The position numbers were made by a program, and so were the translations under genes. Below are positions 19,761 to 28,905 of a DNA stretch of 64,000 nt, piece after piece. The DNA lies in contig OY970367.1 of the NCBI GenBank assembly GCA_963718635.1, forward strand, positions 62,001 through 126,000, given 5' to 3'. The notes below the pieces were generated by a model, which was not told the origin of the DNA, did not search any database, and saw only the letters and a program-made list of their open reading frames with translations. This DNA comes from JAIOQJ01 sp963718635. GTDB lineage: Bacteria; Planctomycetota; Planctomycetia; Gemmatales; Gemmataceae. Each line of letters opens with the position of its first letter. Positions within the stretch are counted from its first letter, which is position 1.

Positions 19761-19855
19761 AGGGTGGGTAAAGGCTTTGCGTAACCCACCCGTGCGACTC
19801 TATCACTTCTCACTAGCGCACTCAAGGTGGGTTTCGCAAAGTCTTCACCCACCCT
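19761..19855. repeat. Two hairpin repeats, family B (copies 3 and 4)
   Basis: AGGGTGGGTAAAGGCTTTGC plus GTAACCCACC (19761-19791) and GGTGGGTTTCGCAAAGTC plus TTCACCCACC (19825-19855) lie in opposite orientations, 33 bp apart, between the sulfatase and the dehydrogenase. Confidence 0.8.
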
Positions 19856-19873
19856 GCAGGAGGGTAACCATCC

Positions 19874-20647
19874 ATGCTTCCCGGCATCAAATTATTCGAT
19901 CTGAGCGGCAAGACGGCCGTCATAACCGGCGGGTCAAAGGGGTTGGGCTTGGCCATGGCGGCGGGCTTAGCGTCCGCCGGCGCGAGTCTGGTATTGGCAA
20001 GCCGTCACGAAGAAGAAGCGCAAGCGGCGGCCCAAAGTCTAATCAACGATTTCGGCGTTCGCGCCGTCGGGGTGCAGGCCGATGTCGCTTCGCCCGTTGA
20101 GGTCGAGGCGCTGGCTGCGCGGGTGCTTCAAGAGTTCGGCAAGGTGGACATTGTCATCAGCAATGCCGGGATTAACATTCGCGGTCCGATCGATTCGCTG
20201 ACGTTGGAAGATTTCCGCAAGGTTCAGCAAATCAATGTCGAAGGTGTTTGGCTGACATGCAAGGCCTTCGTCCCTCATATGAAGCAGCGGAAGTATGGTC
20301 GCATCATCAATCTCGCGAGTACCCTCGGCCTCGTCGGCCTGGCGGATCGCACGCCTTATACATCCAGCAAGGGGGCGGTGGTGCAGATGACGCGTTCGCT
20401 GGCCTTGGAGCTTGCCCCCTTCGGCATCACCGTCAACGCCATCTGTCCCGGCCCGTTTCTCACCGAGATGAACATTCCGGTAAAAGACGACCCGAAGTTC
20501 AAAGAGTCGATCCTAGGCGCGGTCGCTTTGAACCGTTGGGGAGAACTGCATGAAATTCAGGGCGCCGCGATCTACCTCGCGAGCGATGCCGCCAGTTATA
20601 CGACAGGGAGCATTATCCCCGTGGATGGCGGCTGGACGGCACGGTAG
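19874..20647 (+). CDS. Short-chain dehydrogenase/reductase (SDR)
   Basis: A classical SDR of 257 aa. It has the cofactor motif TGGSKGLG (residues about 19-26), NAGIN near residue 99, a catalytic Ser in NLASTLGL, Tyr and Lys in YTSSK, and the C-terminal GSIIPVDGGW signature. It resembles gluconate 5-dehydrogenase or 3-ketoacyl-ACP-reductase-like members, which oxidise or reduce a hydroxyl group using NAD(P); the substrate is not predictable. GGAGGG lies just before the ATG at 19874 and overlaps the end of a hairpin repeat. It is convergent with the ABC-F gene. Confidence 0.93.
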   Translation: MLPGIKLFDLSGKTAVITGGSKGLGLAMAAGLASAGASLVLASRHEEEAQAAAQSLINDFGVRAVGVQADVASPVEVEALAARVLQEFGKVDIVISNAGINIRGPIDSLTLEDFRKVQQINVEGVWLTCKAFVPHMKQRKYGRIINLASTLGLVGLADRTPYTSSKGAVVQMTRSLALELAPFGITVNAICPGPFLTEMNIPVKDDPKFKESILGAVALNRWGELHEIQGAAIYLASDAASYTTGSIIPVDGGWTAR

Positions 20648-20934
20648 CGGCGGCTGCTTTGTGACACGTTGATTTTGGGGTCTTGTTCATCCGAGCCGGT
20701 TCGCCTCCACCCCGCTTGGGAAACAGCTGAAGAAGTCTGCGTTGGTGGGAGGGCGGGATTTTTGGAATTCTATCTTTTTTCCGATATATGTCAGTTTGTT
20801 TTGACGTGGTTCTCCTGTGAGCCAAATATTGGCCTTTATCGCTGTCGGAGAGTCTCGAAACCTCGTTCAATCAGACCCTTTGACCATCTTTTCAGTTTAC
20901 TCGGTGCGCTGTTCTTTTATCGGGCATTGAGTAT

Positions 20935-22742
20935 TCAACCCGCGCGTTTCGCTTCGAGTTCCGCCCAGCGCGCATAGAGTTTCTCCACGTTTTTCTGGGC
21001 CTTCTCCAAAGCTTTGCAAGCGTCCGTCATGGCAAGATGGCCGCCAACTGAGGCCGACTCCACGGCCGCTTCGCGTTGAGCGACTTCGCCCTCAGCGGTA
21101 AGAATTGTCGCCTCCATCTTTTCCAATTCTTGTTGCTCGCGGAAGTTGAGCTTGCGCGATTTGGCCGGCTTGCCCGAACCCTCTGACTTGAAACCCGTCG
21201 CCATATTCTTGGCCGCGTTGTCCTCTTTTTCGTAGGCCGTCAGCCACTGATTAACACTGCCATAGAGAGAGGCGCCGCCCCGGCCATCGAGACCGACAAC
21301 TTCGGTACAGAGCCGATCCATCAAGTCGCGGTCGTGGCTAACCATCACAATGGCCCCGGGAAACTCAGACAGACTCTTCTTCGAGAATTTCGAGCGCGGG
21401 GATGTCGAGGTCGTTGGTCGGCTCGTCGAGCAACAAAAGATCAGCCGGCTTGAGCATGAGTTGGGCGATACGAACGCGCGCCTGCTCGCCGCCGGATAGT
21501 TCGCCGATCAGCCCTCCCAATTGATTGGCGTTGAACAAGAACTGCTTCGCCCACGCGGCGACGTGCATCGGCCTATCGCGAAAGGTCACCATTTCCCCGT
21601 TGGGACAAAGCGCTTCTTTGAGCGTCGATTGCGGATTGAGGGCGGCGCGTCCTTGCTCGAACACCACTACTTTTAATCCTTCAGCGCGGGCGACCGTACC
21701 GGCATCGGGAATGATTTCACCTGCCAGCACGCGCAACAGGGTGCTTTTGCCACTGCCGTTCGGCCCGAGCAGGCCAAGCTTGTTGCCGGGCGTAAGCATC
21801 AGATCGAGGCCGGAAAAAAGCGGGCGACCTTCACCCATCGATTTCGAAATGCCCGTCGCGGTCAACAATTTCCGCGTTTGGCGGCCGGTGGAAACGAAGT
21901 CGATGCGCGCAGCGCCCGCCGCGGCATTGCGGAATTTCAGCTCGGCCAATTCCTCCCGACGCACGCCGGCCGCTTGGATGCGCGAACTGGCTTTGCGCGT
22001 CCGTGCTCGTGCTTTATGGCCGAGCCAATCGGTCTCCCGGCGCACCTGATTGGCCACTGACTGTTCTTGGCGAGCCTGGGCTTCAAGAAATTCTTCCCGA
22101 TGGTCGGCAAAGTCATCGTAAGAGCCGGCGCGCGAAACACGCCCCCCGGAAACACACGATTGATTTCGATCACTTCATCCGCCACCGCACGCAGGAATGC
22201 TCGGTCGTGGGTGACAGCTAAGTAGCCGAAGGATGCCGAGCGCAACAAACGTTCGAGCCAAACAACTCCCGGTAAGTCTAGGTGATTGGTCGGCTCGTCG
22301 AGGAGCAGGAAATCCGGGTTTTTCACGAGTTCGCGCGCAGCGACAAGCGTTTGCGCCAACCGCCGGAAAGGGTCGAGGCCAATTGTTCGTGGTCGTCGAA
22401 GCCAACTTGCGTCAGGGTGATAGCAGCTTTGTATTCGCGCTCGTGCTCATCGTTATGATCATCTTCCTGGGCAGACATAAGGATGTCGCGGACGGTTTGG
22501 CCGACGGCAAATGCATCGTCCTGGGCGAGAAAGCCGATGCGCACGCCGCGACGCGCGGTGCGCTCGCCCTCGTCCGCCTTCTCGGTGCCAGCCAAGATTT
22601 TGAGAAGAGTCGATTTGCCGGCGCCGTTCGGCCCGATGAGTCCTAGACGATCGCCGACGCGTAGATCGAGAGCCAGGCCATCAAAGAGCGGACGCGGACC
22701 GAACGACTTGGTAACTCCCTGAACGCTCAACAAACTGCTCAT
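20935..22742 (-). CDS. ABC-F family ATPase, Uup-like (three frameshifts)
   Basis: A soluble twin-cassette ATPase of about 602 aa that acts on ribosomes or translation, not on transport. Cassette 1 has GPNGAGKST, LSGGWRKR and LLLDEPTNHLDL. A linker with many Arg and Ala residues follows (WLGHKARARTRKASSR). Cassette 2 has GPNGSGKST, LSGGEQARVRIA and LLLLDEPTNDLDI. A C-terminal coiled coil (about 80 residues, rich in Glu, Lys and Ala) is typical of Uup. The frame breaks near 22350 (CTGCGCGCG for CTGGCGCGCG), near 22115 (close to a run of six G) and near 21365 (before FPGAIVMVSHDRDLMD). Repairing each restores continuous family sequence, so sequencing error is likely. The start is the ATG complement at 22742 (MSSLLSVQGVTKSFG). 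Confidence 0.9.
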
Positions 22743-22965
22743 GCGCGGTCCCGTTTCCTACAAGGCGGTCTGCGTAGTTATATCGACGTTCGGTTCATTA
22801 TATGGATGGTCATTTTTCAGAACACGAGGCAGGTCCCGAGAACACAGATTAAGCAGGATCAAGTTCGTCTAGAAATGACTTGCGAATGACAAATTCTTTT
22901 CAACTCAGATGGCATTTGATTGAAAGTGGATTCCTTCAAGCTACCACCATGGAGGAACACCGCCT

Positions 22966-23241
22966 TCAGCGTGCGATTTCCGCGTTGACTGATTGCGCTA
23001 ACGACAAACGGTAAGCCGATTCAAGGTTGAGCCAGAGCTCAGGGCCTGTCCCAAAAGCGGTGCCGATCTGCATGGCGGTGTTTGGCGTGACCTTGATCCG
23101 ACCGTTCAAAATCCCATCGAGAGTCTTTAAGGGCCTGTTAATTATTTTGGCAAAATCTTCCTGCGTCCAGTCGCGCGCGTGCAGTTCGTCACGAATGAAT
23201 TCGCCTGGGGGAAACACTTCAGCACGTCCGTTACTGGCCAT
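22966..23241 (-). CDS. higA: HigA-type antitoxin, XRE family HTH
   Basis: About 91 aa from the Met at 23241 (an upstream start at 23286 adds 15 residues that overlap the cinA end). The pattern FPPGEFIRDELHARDWTQEDFAKIINRPLKTLDGILNGR, then TPNTAMQIGTAFGTGPELWLNLE, is the VapI/HigA antitoxin fold, a DNA-binding repressor of its own operon. A HigB toxin is expected beside it, usually upstream, but cinA lies there and the 220 bp downstream show no toxin. It is probably an orphan antitoxin or regulator. Confidence 0.85.
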   Translation of the reverse strand: MASNGRAEVFPPGEFIRDELHARDWTQEDFAKIINRPLKTLDGILNGRIKVTPNTAMQIGTAFGTGPELWLNLESAYRLSLAQSVNAEIAR

Positions 23242-23282
23242 GCTCAAACCCTTTGTCACATCGACGCCTCCGTGCGCCACTG

Positions 23283-24520
23283 TCATTTTTGCAAATGCAG
23301 CCGAACTAAATTCAGCGCCAGCTTAGCCGTTCGACTTTGGATTTCCTGTCTCGACCCAAGCCAACTGAAACCTTGCACCTGTGTGCCGCCTTCCCAGGCC
23401 AGGGCGACGTAGACCGTGCCTATCGGCTTGCCCTCGCTGCCGTCGCTTGGCCCGGCTAGTCCGGTTGTACTGACAGCCAGGTTGCTGCCGTAGCGCTGGC
23501 GACAGCCGACCGCCATCGCCTCGGCCACCTCTTCGCACACAGCGCCCTTCTGCGCGAGTAATTCCGCTGACACCCCAAGTAAATTTTCTTTCCATGCATA
23601 GGTGTAGGCGACAACACCTCCAGTCAACCAAGCACTAGCGCCGGGTATTTGCGATAGGCGATTGGCCACTAACCCCGCCGTGACGCTTTCCGCAGTGGCG
23701 ATTGTCTTCTTCTTCTCGATCAACAAGCGAGCAACGATATGTTGAAGTTCTTCATCCTCGACGCCAAAAATCAGGTCGCCTAATCGTTCGCGGATTGTTT
23801 GTTCGACTGCACCGATTTGCCTTTCTGCTTCGGGGAGAGTTGCAGCCCGGGCGAGAACTCGCAGCGAAATAGTTGCATCGCTGACGGTGATGCCAACTTC
23901 GGGAACATGGCCGCGTCGCGTCAGGTCGAGCAATTTTTCTTCGACAGCCGACTCTCCGGCGCCAAAGGCATTGATTTTCCGCTGGATGAATACCGCGCCG
24001 GTAAGACCAAGCTGCTGCAAACGAGGCTTCACTTGCTCGTCGAACATGACGAACATTTCCGAAGGCACTCCCGGCATGGCGATGAAGTGCTTGTCGCGAA
24101 ACGACATCCAAATTCCCGGCGCGGTGCCGCGAACGTTTGCAATAGGCTGCGCCCTTCGGGAAAGAACGCTTGCAAACGGTTGCGCTCCGGCATCTCCCGG
24201 TTGCGCTTGGCAAACATCTGCTGAATGACTTCCAGGGACGCGGGGTCTTCAACCAACGCCACACCGGCCATTTTCGCGAGCACTTCACGCGTTAAATCAT
24301 CCTGTGTCGGCCCAAGGCCTCCCGTAGCAATGACGAGATCCGCTCGCTCAATGGCCTGTTGAAAACAGCGAATGTTGTCGTCCAGATCGTCCGCGACCGT
24401 TGTATGAAAGCCAACGGGAATCCCCATCTCCGCCAGGCGCTTGCTTAGCCACTGGGAATTGGTGTCGAGATTCTGCCCGCTGGTTATCTCGCTGCCAATA
24501 GATATGATTTCCGCCTTCAT
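23283..24520 (-). CDS. cinA: CinA, nicotinamide-nucleotide amidase with MoaB-like domain (one frameshift)
   Basis: About 412 aa when repaired, the usual CinA length. The N-terminal MoaB-like domain (about residues 1-170) shows EIISIGSEITSGQNLDTNS and IATGGLGPTQDDLTRE. The C-terminal PncC-type amidase domain has IATAESVTAGLVANRL and AVSTTGLAGPSDGSEGKPIG. The enzyme deamidates NMN to nicotinic acid mononucleotide in NAD recycling, and CinA proteins can also cleave ADP-ribose. The frame breaks near 24145: GAAGGGCGCAGCC should be GAAGGGGCGCAGCC, giving EGAQPIANVRGTAPG. That is one base lost from a G run. Confidence 0.92.
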
Positions 24521-24869
24521 CGCTTTATCCTTAGTCTGTCGTTGACGAGGCTAACAGGTTAGGTCTGTCATGCCGCGATACATTATCCACCTTAAAAGCC
24601 ATGAAAAAAAATTGCTGGGAGAAACATAAGAAAACACAACTTTTCATTTCATTTTTTGGCGACCCTGTTTTTGTCATCGCTCCTTTCATCCCGCAACGCG
24701 AATTCTGCATTCCGCGTTTCAGTTGTTCGTTTTCCCACGAGTTTCTCGGGTTCAACCTTCCGGAAATATTTCCGGAAGGTTGATTCTGCCAGGCAGCGAC
24801 GCGATCGTATTGGAAAGAATATCTGGCGACGACCCGCTATCAGGTCAGAGCCTGGCAACGAGCAAAAAC
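24521..24869. other. Spacer with a conserved hairpin element
   Basis: This 349-bp spacer between cinA and the Ser/Thr kinase gene has A/T-rich stretches near 24600-24670 and the family E hairpin at 24754-24781. No gene is convincing. Confidence 0.5.
24728..24781 (-). repeat. Covarying hairpin element, family E (copy 1)
   Basis: A perfect 28-bp palindrome (24754-24781) with 12-bp arms AACCTTCCGGAA and TTCCGGAAGGTT around ATAT. On the minus strand it is followed by the box CGAGAAACTCGTGGGAAAAC (24750 down to about 24730). The same arrangement occurs at 48486 and 48632 on the plus strand, with different but fully paired stems. Confidence 0.8.
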
Positions 24870-26258
24870 TCAATGGCGAATGAATTCCAGCAGCAAAACC
24901 AATAACACCAGCGCCACCACGAGCGCAATTGCCAATAGCGGAGCATTCTTGGTCGACTCCGGTTCATCAACCGGTGATTGATCTGGCTGATCCGGCGCCG
25001 GCTCGTCGGAATGCTTACCATATTTGGCCGTCGCTTCGAAAGAGATGCCGGGCACTTCTTCCCACCATAGCCCTGGCTGGCGGCTTTGTTCTTGTTCGAG
25101 GAGTTCGATTGCCTCGGCTTCGGACATCATCGGGTTCACGTCGAGCGGCTTCTCGATGTCGGCCGCCGCCCAAGGCAGCAAGGCTTGGCGCACCTGCTCA
25201 GCCGAACGATAGCGTTTCGCCGGCTTCTTTTGCATTAAATTTTCGACGATCCGGGCAAACTCCACCGGCACCGTCGGATTCAGATCGGGAATAGGCTCGG
25301 CATACTCGAGTCGATGCCGTTGCATCTTTTGAATGGATGTGCCGCCCGGAAAAGGCGGTTGGCCAGTAAGAGCGAAAAAGAGCGAGCAGCCAAGCGCGTA
25401 GAGATCGGCGCGAGCGTCCACTTCCGTCGGGTTATCGACTTGCTCGGGGGCAATGTAATCCATCGTGCCAACGACATAGCCCTGGCCGCCGACGATCGTC
25501 TTGTCGACCGGCAACCTTTCATCGAGCATGATCGCCAGGCCCAGATCGAGTATCTTGCCATGGCCGTTCGGCGTCACCATGATATTTGACGGCTTCAGGT
25601 CGCGATGAATGAGACCTTTCGAATGGGCGTGCGACAGCCCGGCCGCGAGTTCGGAAAAGAGCCGAGCCGCCCGCTCCGCCGGTAAGGGGCCATTAGCTTT
25701 CACCAGTTGGCTGAGACTCACCCCGCGAATGTACTCCATCGCGATGTAGTAGACGCCCTCGATTTCACCCGCGTCGAATGTCTTTGTCAGATGCGGATGA
25801 CTGACTCGTTGGCACATGTCCATTTCACGGAGAAATCGGGCAAGCGTTCGCTGCTCTTCCTTCGCTCGCTTGGGCGGAAGCACCTTCAACGCAACGAGGC
25901 CAGGGAGGGTGGCCTGCTTAAGCTGCGCATCGCTCCCCGTCAGTTTTTCACCTTTCATGGCACGGGTATTGCGTACCAAGTAAACCGTTCCCATGCCCCC
26001 CCGGCCAAGTGGCGCCAAGACTTGATAGGGACCTAGCACCAGCCCGTGCCAGGTGCCTTGCAATAACTTGGTAGCCTGGAAACTGGTGAGCACTTGTTGT
26101 TCGACGAGCGATTCGGCGAGCTTGGCGGAGTGATGTCGAACGGCAGTCGGAATCGTTGTCAGCAGGCGGCGGAGCACTTCTCGATTGACGAGACCGCTTT
26201 GCGCCAGCATTTTGATAAAGCGTTCGGCTGCGGGCGGTGAATCGGTGGACGAGTTCAT
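24870..26258 (-). CDS. Membrane-anchored Ser/Thr protein kinase
   Basis: A PknB-like (Hanks-type) kinase of 462 aa. An N-terminal region of about 75 residues (LAESLVEQQVLTSFQATKLLQG) resembles the pre-kinase segment common in planctomycete kinases. The kinase domain follows: glycine loop LGRGGMGTVYLV, VALKVL with the ATP-binding Lys, catalytic loop HRDLKPSNIM, DLG in place of DFG (KILDLGLAIM), and GTMDYIAPEQ. A hydrophobic segment near the C-terminus (about residues 439-459) anchors it, with almost nothing outside the membrane, so any sensing must be cytoplasmic or through partners. It is divergent from a response regulator gene 142 bp away. Confidence 0.93.
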   Translation of the reverse strand: MNSSTDSPPAAERFIKMLAQSGLVNREVLRRLLTTIPTAVRHHSAKLAESLVEQQVLTSFQATKLLQGTWHGLVLGPYQVLAPLGRGGMGTVYLVRNTRAMKGEKLTGSDAQLKQATLPGLVALKVLPPKRAKEEQRTLARFLREMDMCQRVSHPHLTKTFDAGEIEGVYYIAMEYIRGVSLSQLVKANGPLPAERAARLFSELAAGLSHAHSKGLIHRDLKPSNIMVTPNGHGKILDLGLAIMLDERLPVDKTIVGGQGYVVGTMDYIAPEQVDNPTEVDARADLYALGCSLFFALTGQPPFPGGTSIQKMQRHRLEYAEPIPDLNPTVPVEFARIVENLMQKKPAKRYRSAEQVRQALLPWAAADIEKPLDVNPMMSEAEAIELLEQEQSRQPGLWWEEVPGISFEATAKYGKHSDEPAPDQPDQSPVDEPESTKNAPLLAIALVVALVLLVLLLEFIRH

Positions 26259-26400
26259 CGCGTACCGGAGTGCTGGAGAGAATTTAATCGCTTTGAAATC
26301 TTACGCCGTATTCGTTAGGCCGTCCAGTTTTGCACGGTGGAACATTTGGCCCGGTCCTCTCTCCCGGCCTAAGAACTATTTAATGAAGGGGCCGGACGCA

Positions 26401-27282
26401 ATGGATCAGATCAACCTTATGCTGGTTGATGATCATGAACTTTTGCGCGATGCGTTAAAGTGCATTTTCTCCGCCCAAGCGGATATGAAAGTTGTTTCGG
26501 AGTCAGGGACCGCAGCGGCTGCGCTCGAACAAGCCTCCAACAGCGATGCTGCCGTTATTCTGTTGGATATTAAACTGCCAGACCGCAGCGGCCTTAGCAT
26601 TATGCCGGAACTCCGTGTTCGCTGCCCAGGCGCACAAATTATTATTGTTTCAATGCACGATGAACCTAGCTACCTTCGCTCGGCTTTGGCGGCCGGTGCT
26701 TTGGGCTACGTCGTTAAAACAAGCGGCGCCGCGATCTTGCTTGAAGCCGTACGAGCGGTGCATTGCGGAGAGTCCTATATCGACCCTTCCATGCGTTCAT
26801 ACGAGGTTAACGACGGCTTGAGCCTGCTTCGCAACGCTCCCGTTTCCCGGCTTAGCGAACGGGAACGTCAAGTCTTGTTCTGGCTCGCCCAAGGAATGCG
26901 TTACCAGGTAATTGCCGATAAATTGGGAGTAAGTGTTAAAACCATCGAAACGTATCGCAGCCGACTTACTGCCAAATTAGGCTTCAAAGACCGCTCCGAC
27001 ATGATGCGCTTTGCCATTGAAACGGGCTTGCTGAACAGAAGCAATCTCCCGCTCATTGATTGTCAATACACGCTAGACTTGGCAGCACAAGCGGAAAGCA
27101 AGAGCCTGAAAGCGCCAGAGAAGAGAAAGAAAATTCTTCGCTGGCCCTTCACGCTTATGGTGACGTTAAACTTTCATACGAGCCTGCAGCGGCAGCGAAC
27201 AGTATACATAGACAACCTTTGCGAACGTTGCCGATTCGACTTTCGACACCTGAAAACACTACGCGCCGACAGCGCTGGATAA
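26401..27282 (+). CDS. NarL/FixJ-type response regulator
   Basis: A two-component transcription regulator. The receiver domain (residues 1-120) has the acidic pair VDDHE, phospho-acceptor Asp56 in ILLDIKLPD, and the conserved Lys in GYVVKTSG. The LuxR-type HTH (about 148-210) has LSERERQVLFWLAQGM and GVSVKTIETYRSRL. The start is the ATG at 26401, after GGGGCCGGACGCA; an upstream in-frame start adds no domain. At 293 aa it is about 75 residues longer than usual. The tail after ETGLLNRSN has no family character and overlaps the end of the convergent isomerase gene by 128 bp, so one of the two tails may be an artefact of a nearby frameshift. No histidine kinase is in the window. Confidence 0.9.
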   Translation: MDQINLMLVDDHELLRDALKCIFSAQADMKVVSESGTAAAALEQASNSDAAVILLDIKLPDRSGLSIMPELRVRCPGAQIIIVSMHDEPSYLRSALAAGALGYVVKTSGAAILLEAVRAVHCGESYIDPSMRSYEVNDGLSLLRNAPVSRLSERERQVLFWLAQGMRYQVIADKLGVSVKTIETYRSRLTAKLGFKDRSDMMRFAIETGLLNRSNLPLIDCQYTLDLAAQAESKSLKAPEKRKKILRWPFTLMVTLNFHTSLQRQRTVYIDNLCERCRFDFRHLKTLRADSAG

Positions 27283-28880
27283 GCGCGTTAGTCGAGCTGT
27301 CGTGTGTTAGCTTTGGCGCTTCGGTGCTTTCCAGTTCGGGAATGATGCGATGGGCTAATGCTTTGCCGAGCTCGACACCCCACTGATCGAAGGAGTCGAT
27401 GTTCCAGATGACTCCCTGGGTGAAGACTGAGTGCTCGTAGAGAGCGATCAGCTTGCCTAGCGCCGTCGGCGTCAGCTCTTCCATTAAGATCATGTTCGAG
27501 GGGCGATTGCCTTCGAACACCCGGTGCGGCGCCTGGTGATCTGGAATACCGTCTTGCTTTACCTCTGCCGCGGTCTTGCCGAATGCCAGCGCTTCAGCTT
27601 GCGCGATCACGTTCGCCAGCAGTATATCGTGGTGTCGGCCGAGCGGGTGATGCGATCGCTGAAAGGCAATGAAGTCGCAGGGAATCAACTTCGTTCCCTG
27701 ATGGATCAACTGGTAAAAGGAATGCTGGCCGTTCGTGCCCGGTTCGCCCCAATAGATTGGCCCGGTCTGGTAGTCGACCGTTAGGCCGTCCATCGTGGTG
27801 GACTTGCCGTTGCTTTCCATCGTCAGCTGTTGCAAGTAAGCCGGGAAACGCTTCAGATATTGATCGTAGGGGAGGACGGCTGCGGTTTCGGCTTCGAAAA
27901 AATTGTTGTACCAGATGCCGAGCAAGCCCAGCAGCACCGGCAGGTTTCTTTCAAACGGGGTTGTGCGGAAATGCTCATCCATTTGATGAAAACCATCGAG
28001 CATGGCTCGGAAATGTTCAGGGCCGATGGCTATCATGGTGGATAGTCCGATGGCGGAATCCATGGAATAACGGCCGCCGACCCAGTCCCAAAAGCCGAAC
28101 ATATTGGCGGTATCGATTCCGAATTTGGCCACCTCCTTCGCATTCGTGGAAACCGCAACAAAATGTTTGGCCACGGCTGCCGGCATCGCCCTTGAAGTGC
28201 GCCAACAACCATTCCCGCGCGCAAAGCGCGTTCGTCATCGTTTCGAGCGTGGTAAACGTCTTGGATGAGACGATGAAAAGCGTCTCCGAGGGATCGAGAT
28301 CGATCACCGCCTCGGCGAAATCGGTGCCATCGACATTGGAAACAAAGCGAAAAGTAAGATCGCGCTGGCTGTAGTTCTTCAGCGCCTCGTACGCCATCAC
28401 CGGACCCAAATCCGATCCGCCGATGCCGATGTTCACGACATTGCGAATTTGCTTGCCCGTATGCCCTTGCCAACTCCCTTGCCGCAGCCGGGTCGCGAAG
28501 TCTGCCATGCGGTCCAGAACCGCATGAACCTGCACCACCACATTTTCACCATCGACAGCGGCCGTGCTTCCTCGCGGCATGCGCAAAGCCACATGCAGCA
28601 CGGCCCGATTTTCCGTGACGTTGATCTTGTCACCCCGGAACATCGCTTCCGTGCTCTGTCTAAGCCCCGATTCCTCGGCTAAAGCCAAGAGGAGCTTGAC
28701 CGTCTCGTCGGTGATGCGATTCTTCGAGTAGTCGAAGTAGATGCCGACGTCCTCGACGACATAGCGTTCGCCACGAGCGCAATCAGCCGCGAACAACTCG
28801 CGAAGATGGAGTTTGCTGACCTTTAAATAGTGGGTCTCGAGAGCTTTCCACGAAGCCCGTTGACGTAGAGGGGTAGACAT
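27155..28880 (-). CDS. pgi: Glucose-6-phosphate isomerase (one frameshift)
   Basis: Interconverts glucose 6-phosphate and fructose 6-phosphate in glycolysis and gluconeogenesis. The repaired protein is about 574 aa. It has VNIGIGGSDLGPVMAYEAL, the first PGI signature DWVGGRYSMDSAIG, and the second signature region LYEHSVFTQGVIWNIDSFD with DQWGVELGK. The conserved C-terminal HDSSTNALI is followed by about 39 residues of unusual sequence that overlap the convergent response regulator. The frame breaks near 28180: GATGCCGGCAGCC reads through as GATGCCGCAGCC (DAAAVAKHFVAVSTNAKEV). It is the last gene of a leftward set with the methyltransferase (25 bp away) and the large glycosyltransferase. Confidence 0.93.
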
Positions 28881-28905
28881 GCACGAGCTTCCCGTGAGAT
28901 TTCGT

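Noticed and set aside
24598..24660. A fourth copy of the family E element
   Set aside because: GAAAAAAAATTGCTGGGAGAAAC resembles the GTGGGAAAA box, but no paired stem precedes it.
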